Shown: one piece after another, positions 29,101 to 41,100 of the stretch
Layout: each line of letters begins with the position of its first letter
Numbering within the stretch: the stretch's first letter is position 1
DNA from: Phalacrocorax aristotelis
Lineage: Eukaryota > Chordata > Aves > Suliformes > Phalacrocoracidae
DNA: 64,000 nucleotides
NCBI RefSeq assembly: GCF_949628215.1
Contig: NC_134283.1
Coordinates: 22,608,975-22,672,974 of the forward strand
Direction: 5' to 3'
Made by a program: the position numbers and the translations under genes
Notes under the pieces: model-generated
The model's database searches: none
Seen by the model: only the letters and a program-made list of their open reading frames with translations
Told to the model about the DNA's origin: nothing

Positions 29101-32100
29101 TTGTAGCCAGTTTCTTGATACTCGCACATTTGTCTTAGGCTCCTTCCCCTCTTCTGCTGTGCTATCCCAGGCCTGCAGGGATGGGGGTTTCTGGGTAGTG
29201 CTCTGTAAAATTTTAAGGATGTTGAGTCTCTTGATGCTTGGCATCAACCTGTTGAGGTCAAAGGTAGAGCTTGAGGCTCTTCTCCAGTGAGGAAGTAAAT
29301 AATGACAAGATGCGCTTTATAAGGGTATTCAGTTGTAGCTTGCAGATTCTCTTAATGCCATTAGTGTAAAGCATTGTAAAGATTGTTGGCAAACCTATAT
29401 ACTGCTCATGCTAAAACTCAGCCCATAGTTCTGCTCTGGTGTGTGAATTTTTGCATGTGCTTGTGTACCCTGTTTTAGTACATAGAATATGGGCAGCAAT
29501 CCAGAGAGCCTCCTGTGAAGATGCAGGGTTCAATCACCACCCCTGGAAGTATTGCACTTGCCCAGGCCCAGGCCCAGGCCCAGGTTCCAGCAAAAGCTCC
29601 TCTTGCTGGCCAAGTCAGCACTATAGTAACCACCTCAACCACCACCACAGTTGCAAAAACCATTACAATCACCCGGCCAACTGGAGTCAGCTTCAAGAAA
29701 GATGTGCCGGTAAGCATTCTATGATTCCAGTGACCTTACTGGAGAAGCAAAGGAGTTAAGTTGCTGGTCTGTGTTGAGTACATGGAGACAAAATCCAATA
29801 TATTTTCTCTACTACAAGTTTTGAAACTGTTACCCACATTTTATATCTAAAGCATATAACCTTTTCAAATATGACCAACACTTTTGAAGATAAGGCATTT
29901 TTGATCATGGAACTATAGAATTACTGTGGTATCAAGTAGAAATGTGTTTATTTAGGCTTTAATTATCAAGACAATCACTGTTTCTGTTAATGACTTGCAG
30001 TCAGACTCTTGAAATCATTGGCAGCTGCTCTTCTGTTTAAGGCTTGAGAACACTTATTGCACATTGAATTGCCTTTGTCCTAGTTAAAACTGCATTAGGT
30101 CTTTAAAATCTTCAGTCACTTAGATAAACACAACTCAACTGCTAGCCAGAGTTAGTGCAAGGTTGGCAGATTAGTAGTATTAGCTATTCCACAGAAACTG
30201 TTGGGGCACACTGGGTCCCGTGTGTATGTAGAGCTGTTACTGTATGATAACTGATGAACTGCCAGGTCAAGCCTGTCTTGCTTCCTGGTACTGTCTTTGT
30301 ACAGTTCTCTTAAAAGAAGGTCCTGAAATTAAAGGAGACGAAAGCCAAAGGTAGCTGAAAGTTGTGAACAACCTTTGGGGTACAGTTCATAGTGTAGCTA
30401 TCAATGTCTTTCACACCTGATTGTGTCATGTAGATAGCTGTTATTCTGAGTCGTTTATGTTGCCGCGTTTTAAACTCAGGTCATGACTGATGTTTAAAAA
30501 TGTATCTCCTTTCCCCATAATTGCAGCATACCAGGTGCTAAAGCCCTTGGATTTAGACCTACAGCTGTAGGAATGTGGGTCATGTTCTCTTGGCTTATGG
30601 TTGGCATTCTTTCTCAGAAGTGAAGCTTCTTCCCAATTCAGCACTGAGGTGTTCCTGGAGACTCTCTACTGTACTAAGTACTGCCCTCTATTGGACTGTG
30701 ATTTTTCTCCAGGCAAACAGTATTGTATGCAGGCTGTTAGCCTAATTGCAGTGGCACCTATTGTGTATGAATGTAAATGCTAGAAGTTTTTTTGTACAGC
30801 AGCATTCTTCTGCTGAGTATTGATCACTGTTTGTAGAGTTAAAAAATCACTTGGCTTCATTAGAGTGCTGCTGAAAATGAATTTGAGACAGATGTCACCT
30901 GACAAAGCTCAGTTCTTTTTTCTCTTGACAGACAGAGCAGAAGTTTCTTTTGATGTTGCCTCTAGGTATGGTCGTTAACTTTTTGTTCTCCCTCAGCCTT
31001 CCATTAATACTACCAACATTGATACGTTGTTAGTAGCAACAGACCAAACTGAGAGAATTGTGGAACCTCCAGAGAACGTACAGGAAAAAATTGCTTTCAT
31101 CTTCAATAATCTGTCTCAGTCAAATATGACACAGAAGGCAAGTATGGAAGAACACTAGTAAAATACATTTTTTTATATATATATTTCTGGAAATCCATTC
31201 TAAGGTGGTGGGTGATGTTTCTGCAGAAATTCCAACTTGCAAAAAAGTTGGGGGGGTGGGCACACTTCAAAAAAAATAGTAGTTTTCAACACGTTCTACT
31301 TGAAGCTCTTTGAAGATACAGTTTTTCAGGGAAAGGAGAGGCAGGTGAAAGAAAGCTATTCTTAATCTTGCTTTCTTCTACAAGTTTCCTTGTTTCACTG
31401 TAGCCAAGTCCTTTGTACTAAAGTAGTATAGGTCTGTAATGGCTTGTTTTCAGGAAAGCACTTCCAGTAGATGCCTGGAACAACTGCTGGACAGTCCTTT
31501 CTGATGTTTTTGTCACTTGAAAGGACTGAAAAATAGTGATGCAAGTGTTGGGGGGGCGGGGGGAAACCATTAACACAAATTTGAACCAACATTCACATGA
31601 TAAATGGTTTGGGTACCATTTGTTATTGCAAGGTTAAGCTGATGAACTCCTGTATTTAAAGCTGAAATTCAGGAATTTTTTTTTTAACTAGCAGAAATCT
31701 GCAGTACTGCTGCCAACTGTGCTATATCTGTCTGTAGACAGACAGCTTTAATGTAAGATGCTGACATTTATTTTGAGTTACCTGGTAAAAAGCTGAGAAC
31801 TGGGAGAGAGGTAAACTCTTGTGCCTTGCTCACTTTTTGATGAGAGCCTTACCGGATGACCACATCTTTGGATAATGAGACACAGACTTCAAAGCTTTTT
31901 TTTTTTAATGAACCTCAGTGTTAAAAGCAATTAACTGAGTATGGCTCAGTTGACCCTAGAAGCTTATGGTAGTCATCTAATATCTTCTGTGGTGTTCTTT
32001 TTCCTCTGGTATGGTGGTAGGTTGAAGAATTGAAGGAGACAGTGAAAGAAGAGTTCATGCCTTGGGTATCGCAGTATCTTGTGATGAAGAGAGTCAGTAT

Positions 32101-35100
32101 TGAGCCAAATTTTCACAGCTTATATTCCAACTTCCTTGACACACTTAAGAATCCAGAGTTTAATAAAATGGTTCTGAACGAAACCTACAGAAATATCAAG
32201 GTGAGTGGTGTAATTTTCTAATACTTAGCTAGATTTAAAGACTAAGCATGCTGTTCTCAGGCTCTTTGCTTACTATGTTGCTGATCTTCAAATATGGAAT
32301 ATCATTCAAAAAATCTACTTGCTAGCTTACAATTGAAGTGGTGGGTTACCTCTGTGAACACTAGGATTCTTCTGCTTTCAGTTCATAGAATCACAGGTTG
32401 GAAGGGACCTCAAGGATCATCTAGTCCAACCTTTCTAGGAAGAGCACAGTCTAGACAAGATGGCCCAGCACCCTGACCAGACGAATCTTGAAGGCGTCCA
32501 AACGTGGCCGAGTCAACCACTTCCCTGGGGAGATTATTCCCATGGTTGACTGTCCTCACTGTGAAAAACTTTCCTCTCGTGTCCAATCGGAATCCCCCCA
32601 AGAGCGACTTGTGTCCATTCCCCCTTGTCCTCTCCATGTGACTCCATGTAAAAGGGGAGCCTTCATCTTCTTTGTAGCGACCCCTTAAGTACTGGTACAT
32701 GGAGATGAGATCCCCTCTTAAGCCTCCTTTTCTCAAGGCTGAACAAACCCAGTTCTCCCAGCCTATCCTCATAAAGCAGGCTTCCCAGTCCTTTGATCAT
32801 CTTGGTGGCCCTTCTCTGGACCCCTTCCAGCCTGTCCACGTCCTTTTGTATAGAGGGGATCAGAACTGTACACAGTACCCCAGGTGTGGCCTGACAAGCG
32901 CTGAGTAGAGCGGGATAATGACTTCTTTCTCTCTGCTGGCGATGCCCTTTTTGACGCAACCCAGCACCCTGTTGGCCTTCTTGGCTGCAGCAGCACACTG
33001 TTCGCTCATGTTGAGCTTTCTGTCCACCAGGACCCCCAGGTCCCTTTCCACAGAGCTGCTCTCCAGCCAGGTAGATCCCAGTCTGTGCTGCACTCCCAGA
33101 TTATGTTTTCCCAGGTACATGACCTTACAGTTCTCCTTCTTAAGGTTCTTGCTGGCCCGCTCTTCCAACCTATCCAGATCTCCCTGCAGAGCACCTCTCC
33201 CTTCTGGCGTGTCTACTTCCCCACTCAAATTTGGTGTAATCTGCAAACTTCATCAGGCCACACTTGATCCCATTATCCAGATCACTTATAAAGATACTGA
33301 ATAACATTGGGCCCAATATCAATCCCTGGGGGACCCCACTTGTGACAGGTAGCCACTTGGCAAAGGAGCTATTTATCACCACCCTTTGGGTGTGGCCTGT
33401 CAGCCAGTTCCCTACCCACTGCACAGACCACTTGTCTAGGCCATAATGCATTGATTTCTCCAGGAAGAGGCTGTGGGGGACCATATCAAAGGCCTTGGAG
33501 AAGTCCAGGTAGGCAATGTCCACTGCCTGCCCATGTCAACCAGGCAAGTCACTTTGTCACAGAAGGCCACCAGGTTTGTCAAGCACAAGGTGCCTTTAGT
33601 GAAGCCATGTTGGCTTTTCCCAATCACGTGCTTCATTTGACTTGTTGATGTCCCCCAGGAGGATTCGTTCCATAACTTTCCCAGGGATCGAAGTAAGGCT
33701 GATGGGCCTGTAGTTACCCGGATCCTCCCTCGACCCCTTCTTGTAGATAGGGGTAACATTTGTCTTCCTCCAGTCCTCTGGGACATCCCCGGTTCTTCAC
33801 GACTTCTTGAAGATTATGGAGAGTGGCCTTGCGATGTTGTCAGCCAGCTCTCTCAACACCCTTGGGAGTACGGCATCAGGGCCCATTGATTTGTAGGGTC
33901 AAGCTCCTGTAATAATTCGTGTACTAACTCTTCCTTCGCTGATGGTGGGTTGGTGTTTGGATCAAGGAATGTACAGGCTTTATTTTAATTGAATAATGAG
34001 AGGGTAAATCTGTATTTGAATTAATTTATGTAGGTGGACTCTAAATTTGTGTGAGTCTTGTGAATTATAACCTAGGGGAAAATTGGGTTATGGTCTAGTT
34101 CTTTTGTGCAGGGAAAGTATAAAGATAAAAAATCCCTACTCTCTGCTCTTTCGGTTAAAGAAGAATAAAGGGGAAGGGGAGGGTTTAGAAAGTGGGGTAT
34201 AACAACCAAAATTCACTAGAAGGCTAAGATAATGTAAAGGGGAGGAGGTGAGAGAAGCAGTAGCCCAGAAAAGATGAGTGGATGAAACAATTTTATCATG
34301 CAAGCACTATATTTAAACCTGTTGGTGGAATTTCCTGACCACCATGGGTTACGCTGTAGTGCAAAATAATATCCTGGCTCTTCAGAGCGTAGCTGACCTT
34401 GCTCTGTTCAGCTGATGCTCCCCTGAAGCTAAGGAACAGAACTAACAGCAGAACACTGTGACATGTTTTAAGTCTTAAAATAAGAACTAAATGGTTTCCC
34501 AAGAAGTACAAATTGTAGCGTTCAGGTCTGTGATGAAGCATTGCCTTCACAAGATGTACTTGACTAAGTGAGTAGTCATAACAGTCTTGACAGAGTAACT
34601 GGTAAGGTCTGGAAAGGGTAAGGAGAAGTGTAATGCTCTTTATGGTCCTCTCAAAAAAAGGAATTTTGAAATCACTATGGGGCGAATTTACAGGGTACTG
34701 CCTTGAAGTGAAGGCTGCTCTTTAGTATCTCTAATGTGACTGAAGTTCAGAATTTAATGTTCTAAAATTTTACATGTTAAGTCAGATCAGCTGTTGGATT
34801 TGGTTTTGAGTCTGTGATTATCTTCCAGCTGTTGGTCAAGTTTCTTTTTTTTTCCCCGTTAGGTACTACTGACATCAGATAAAGCTGCAGCCAACTTCTC
34901 AGACCGTTCCTTGTTAAAGAACCTTGGTCACTGGCTGGGAATGATTACGCTGGCTAAAAATAAACCCATCTTGCACACGGTGAGCTTCTGTCCTTACAGA
35001 TTTGTTTGGCATGAATTGGTATGTTGTTATGCAGTAGTGTAGGCTATTTGGGAAATTTTATCACCTTCCTGATGACTTTCTTGTGTGCCGAGTACAAAGT

Positions 35101-38100
35101 ATGTTTCTAGAGTTGGTAATTTAAGGCTTTGAAATATTTTATCAGCAAGTTAGTAGTTAAGTTCTTGCCAAAATGAATTAATCCCATGTAAAAATGTATA
35201 TCTGTAAATCTTTCATCAAAAAGTAACTGCTGCTTAGCAGCCTGTAAAATTCAAGGACGATCTTGACTCAGCTTTGCCAATATGTCCCACAAGGAAATAG
35301 CGTAAGTGGAATGCTTGCAGTGTGCTTGCTGGTTTCTGCACCCTCTTCCCCTTTTCAGTTGTCGATGGTATTTTTCAGGATTTGGATGTGAAATCACTAC
35401 TACTGGAAGCATACGTTAAGGGACAGCAGGAATTACTTTATGTGGTGCCATTTGTTGCCAAAGTCTTAGAATCCAGTGTCAGGAGTGTGGTAAGTGACTT
35501 TGTCTGACAAAGTTATTGCTCAAGTGGCAGAATAAGTCTTGCAGAAAATAATTAGCGCTTTTTTTTTTTGCCAAGTGAATATTGATTTAATTTCATAGAG
35601 AGAGAAGGGATGTCAGGACTTAAAGCAAAGGAGTTCCGTTTTGGGGGAAAACTACATGGCCTATGTATTTTTTTTCAGTGTAAATACGTGGTGTTAGCAG
35701 AACTGTATTGTGGTATCCGTGAATAGAATTCTATTGAGAAATGGAAGGATGCTATTGAAGAGGTTATAGGATCTATTTGTCCTTTGATTTCAATTTTTTT
35801 TTAAATTCCTCCCACCCCCCTTTGACCCTGATCAGCTTTTGTCAGTTCTGCGTGACATGGAACTGATCTCTCAGAAGGACCAAGTCATTGTGTTTCCAGT
35901 TTAATGTTCAACTAGCATCCTAATCTAGTTCCAGTCAAACAGAATACTAAGTTCAAGCCTAATTGCAGCTGTACAAACTTTTCCACAGCTGTATGCACAC
36001 ATAGCTGTTCATGTTTCAGAAAACTCCAGTCGTAAGTTATCCACGTGATTCAAGAAGCTTGTGTTATACACTGCTCTCCTTTCTCTTGTAGGTCTTCAGG
36101 CCTCCAAACCCATGGACAATGGCCATTATGAATGTTTTAGCTGAGCTACATCAAGAACATGATCTAAAAGTAAACTTCTGTTTTTCTTTTCTATACCTAC
36201 TGAGTGTGAGGTTTTCTTGACATAGAGTATACCAGTTAAGAAAGATGTTGTGAAGGACCAAATTTCAGTTCTCTTCTTTAGCATGGGGAGAATTGGACAT
36301 TGCTAAATTTGGTAGAACTTGGATGAAACTCTTCTCCTATGAGGTCAGCATGCAAGATATTTGTCTAATTTTCAGTCACTATTCAAGTCTCTAAAAGGCA
36401 TGGGGTTAGAATGGGAAGCTTGGGAGTCAGTGGCCCAGTAAATGTTTCGGGTATTTTCTTTGTGACATAACCTAAACTAGAATTGTTGTGCAGTTGAATC
36501 TGAAGTTTGAGATTGAGGTGCTCTGCAAGAATCTTGCACTAGACATCAATGAGCTGAAACCTGGAAGCCTCCTGAAAGATAAGGATCGTCTGAAAAATCT
36601 GGATGAGCAGCTCTCTGCTCCAAAGAAGGATGTGAAGCAGCCAGAAGAGCTACCACCCATCACAACAACTAGTAAGTACATTTCAAACAGAACCCAGAGC
36701 CATGCTATACAATTTTAAATAAGACAGGTTATGCTATTGCGAAGAAGAATGTGAAGCTACCATACCCAACTGTAACACTGCTGAATGTTTGGGAGCACTT
36801 TGATAGTTTTGTAATAGTAGGCATACAGAGTTTGGAGACAGGAAGGGAATGGAAGCCATCCTGAGGACTTAATTCTGCGTGTGCTATATGTAGCTAATCC
36901 TTAGAAGGGAGTGAAGCAGGATGATCTCTTAACAAGACATAAGGGTTTAAACTGTGTCATAATAAACAGCTCTGCTAAAATGTGCTGAAGCTAGTTTAGT
37001 GCTTATCATTGGGGAAAATGGAGAATAAACATTGCTTGATACGTTTAGAAGGCCTCATGATCAAACTGCAAAACTTCTGTTTCTTGGTCACTTGCTGGTT
37101 TAAATGAAAAGTACATTATGAGCGCTTACTTTTCTGTAATGTTCCAATAAAAACATTCTTGTATTCTATAGCTGCTTCTACAACTCCAGCTACCAGCACC
37201 ACTTGTACAGCCACAGTTCCTCCACAGCCTCAGTACAGTTATCATGACATCAACGTCTATTCTTTAGGAGGCTTGGCTCCACATATTACCTTAAATCCAA
37301 CGGTAAGTTTTAGAGCTGATTTGGTTTACTTAGAAGAATTCTTGCCACCAGTGTTGCCACAGCTCTCAGCTGCCAGGAGCAGCATTGTGTAAGTTAAGTT
37401 ATTGGAGAGTCACTTCTCAAAAGTAATGGGGAGAGTGAGTGCTAACAAGTAATCAAATGGAGAACTTCAGGGTTGGTTAGTAGTTGTATGAGCAATCTTA
37501 AGATGGTCAAGTGATCTTCCATTGTGACATTAGTATCCCATTTATTTCTGGCAATAAGTGTCAGTTAGCATAGTTGCTATCAGGACGTAAGCTTAAGAGG
37601 AGCTTCTGTGTTCCTTTTGACTAGTCAGCAACTTAGCTCTGAAGTTAGTCTTTGTGTTGTGCTCAGCTGCAACTTTGGAAGAAAAATGGTCATATGTCCC
37701 AGTTTCAGAATTATGAAACATTGTAATAGCTGCACATGGAACATGAGAGTGCCACACTATAGGCAGCCTGTGACAGTAAACTTAAATGTTGTTCAGGAAA
37801 TGTGAATGTCTAGAGTAGATGGGATTCTAGCTCGCTTCATTTTCACTTAACTTTCCAAATTCTACTCCAGATTCCGCTGTTTCAAGCCCACCCACAGTTG
37901 AAGCAGTGTGTGCGGCAGGCGATAGAGCGAGCAGTGCAAGAGCTTGTCCATCCGGTGGTCGATCGGTCCATTAAGATTGCCATGACTACTTGTGAGCAGA
38001 TAGTCAGGAAGGACTTCGCACTGGATTCAGAGGAGTCACGAATGCGTGTAGCTGCACACCATATGATGCGGAACCTGACTGCTGGGATGGCCATGATTAC

Positions 38101-41100
38101 CTGCAGGGAACCTTTGCTGATGAGCATAGCAACCAACTTGAAAAATAGTTTTGCTACTGCTCTGAGGGTAAGAGTCACATCATCTAAAGCTTATTTCCAA
38201 TTTATGAATCTGTAGACATCCAGCATTAGCAAATCAATTCTCCACGCTGTAGACTTTTTGATTAATTACATGGCTCAACTAGTATGGACATTAATTTAGT
38301 GGACAAATCTCATGACTTTTGTAGAATTAAGGTGAAAAAAACTGCTGAGACTACAGCTCATGTCAAACAGTCTTAAGCCTGCGAGGTAGATCTTACTATG
38401 TTGCGCATAAACTTCCTGACTACCTTTTTATTTTGCCCCAGTGTTCTCTCCTGTTTGATAATATCACAGAAGCCTTGGGGTGCTTATGTTCTTGTGGGTT
38501 TTGAGGTAGAAAAGCTGGAGTGGGGAGGACTGAATAGATTCTGGGACTTTCTGGGGATGTCTTGAGTTGTTTCAGCGTGCATGCTTCAAGCAAGTTTTAT
38601 TTACTGGTGCTGTTAGCAGATAGCTACGTTAACTGGAGTCGGCAAGGAGCACAGCGGTGGCAAGGGCAAGTCCCGTGGCTCAGCACTAGGTCGGGGCGGG
38701 CGAGGTGGTTCCTCGTACCTAAGAAGCCCGAGGGTGAGCAGAGGGACTTGTCAGGAGCCGGCAGCTCTCACAAGCAAGGCTGACGTGCAGCTGACATGGC
38801 GTGGGGTGTTGCCAGAAGCAACGGCAGGAGATTTAAACGGCCCCTAAGGAGTGTGAGCGACCAGGAGCGCGGCAAACAGGATGGGCAAACGGCGTGGCGT
38901 GTCAGAAAGGCGTGGCATGGCAGTTTGCACGGCAGTTCGCGCAGGCAGGGCAAGCAGGAGGGATGCCACAGCCCACTTCTAGGTCTACAGCTCAGGCAAG
39001 TGCTTCAGTCTCGGGTGAAATGGTGGGCACTCGCCTCAGAGCTAAAACCACTGTTTGTTCAGTGAAAGCCCCTGAGATGTCAGACGCATCCACCCAGATG
39101 GGTCTGGTAAGAAAGGACACATCAGTACAGGCAGCAGGTTGTGGCAATTGCCCAAACTCCTCTCCTGACGAAAAGGTAAGTACCTGCACGAGGTGTGCAC
39201 AGGTGGCTGAACTGCAGGAAACGGTTAAGAGGCTGTGCAGTATTAGAGGAGCTGAGACAGAGATAGACCGGTGGCTTCAGAATCATGTTCCTGTGGCAGA
39301 CACCGCTGAGAATGAGGCACCGTGGACCCTGGTGACTCACAGGAGCAGGATTCCACATCAGCCTGCACCCTCCACCATCACAATCAGAAACAGATATGAT
39401 GCCTTAACGACTGAGGACACCCATGAGCAAGGTCTGCAAAGTCCCCTGCAAGGGGAAACTGTACCAGCAACATAGAGCGGACATTGTAAAAAGAAAGGAT
39501 GAGCGCTCGTGGTGGGTGACTCTGTTGAAGGGTACTGAGGCACCCATCTGCTGACCTGACAGGGAGTCACGAGAGGTATGCTGCCTTCCAGGAGCCAAGG
39601 TCTGAGACATTGCTGAGAGGGTGTGACAGCTCATCAGGAAAACAGACTACTATCCACTATTACTATTTCATGTATGCATGAACAACACTGAGAGCCATAA
39701 CCTGGGTAAAATCAAGGAAGACTTTCAAGCCCTGGGAGAGCAAGTGAAAAACACTGGCACCCAGGTGATCTTCTCTTGCATTTTGCCAGTTCGAGGGAAG
39801 GGAGCGGCCAGAAACAGGCGCATAATGTAGATCAACTCATGGCTACGTGGCTGGTGCCATCATGAGGGGTTTGGCTTTTATGACAGTGGGGCGTTCTTCA
39901 ATGACTACAACGTGCTAGGGAGGGATGGAATCCATCTGTCTAAAAGGGGTAAGGGAATCTTCAGCAGTAGGCTGGTTAACTTGGTGAGGCGGGCATTAAA
40001 CTGAAGGACTTGGGGGGTGGGATCCATTGCAAAAACCCTCGCACCAGCATGTCCAATGGGGGAGTAAGTCAGGCCAAGCAGTGCAGTGATAAAGGTTCCT
40101 TAGCTGTCTCCCAAGAGGTGAAACAGAAGAATAATCACCTCAAGTGTATGTATACAAATGCACGCAGTCTAGGTAACAAACAGGAGGAACTGGAGCTCTG
40201 TGCCCGCTCAGAAGGGTACAACATCATAGGAGTAACTGAAACATGGTGGGACAACTCCAATGACTGGGGGATCGCAATGGACGGTTACAGGCTCTTTCAT
40301 GAGGACAGGCAGGGTAGAAGAGGTGGAGGGGTCACACTCTACATAAAGGAAAACCTTGAATGTATCAAAGTCAACTATGGTGATTGCGACTGCTCTGTCG
40401 AATGCCTCTGGGTTAAAGTCAAAGGGGTCATCTCCAAGCAGGACCTCACAGCGGGCATCCGCTGTCAACCTCCTAACCACGATGCCAGTGACGCGATACT
40501 TGGGGCACTAAAGCTTCTGGCCAACAGAACCTGGTCCTGATGGGTGACTTCAACTACCCAGACATCTGCTGGAAGAACAACACGGCAGCTCGCGTGTCAT
40601 CCACCAAGTTCCTGGAGTGTATAGAGGACTGTTTCCTGATACAAATGCTAGATGTGCCAACCAGGAAGGAGGCGCTGCTGGACTTGCTATTCACAAACTG
40701 AGAAAGCCTGCTTTGTAATATCTCGGTTAGTGACAGCCTTGACTGCAGTGACCACAATATTGTGGAGTTTGGGATCCTGCTGAGTGTGTTCAAGGTCACC
40801 TCTAAGACAAGGGTTCTGGATTTTAGAAGAGCAAACTTCAGTTCACTCAGGGCTCAACTGGGAGAGATTTGATGGGAAGCTTCCATGGAAGATGAAGGAG
40901 CTAGTGAGTGCTGGGAGTTCTTCAAGACTCTCTATTGGAAGCACAAAGCCAATTTATCCCCTACAAAGGAAAGGGAAGTAAGCGGAGAAAGAAGACCCCT
41001 TGGCTCAACCATGACCTCCTGGGCCTACTCAAATCCAAAAGGGAAGCACAGCAGAAATGGAGAAGTGGAGGATTATCCGTTGAGAGCTACAAGGGCATTA

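Noticed and set aside
30240..30380. Stem-loops CCAGG/CCTGG with GAACTG/CAGTTC and CCAAAGG/CCTTTGG in intron 23, considered as an H/ACA snoRNA
   Set aside because: Bulges are one-sided with no two-sided pseudouridylation pocket, and no H box or ACA occurs at the required spacing.
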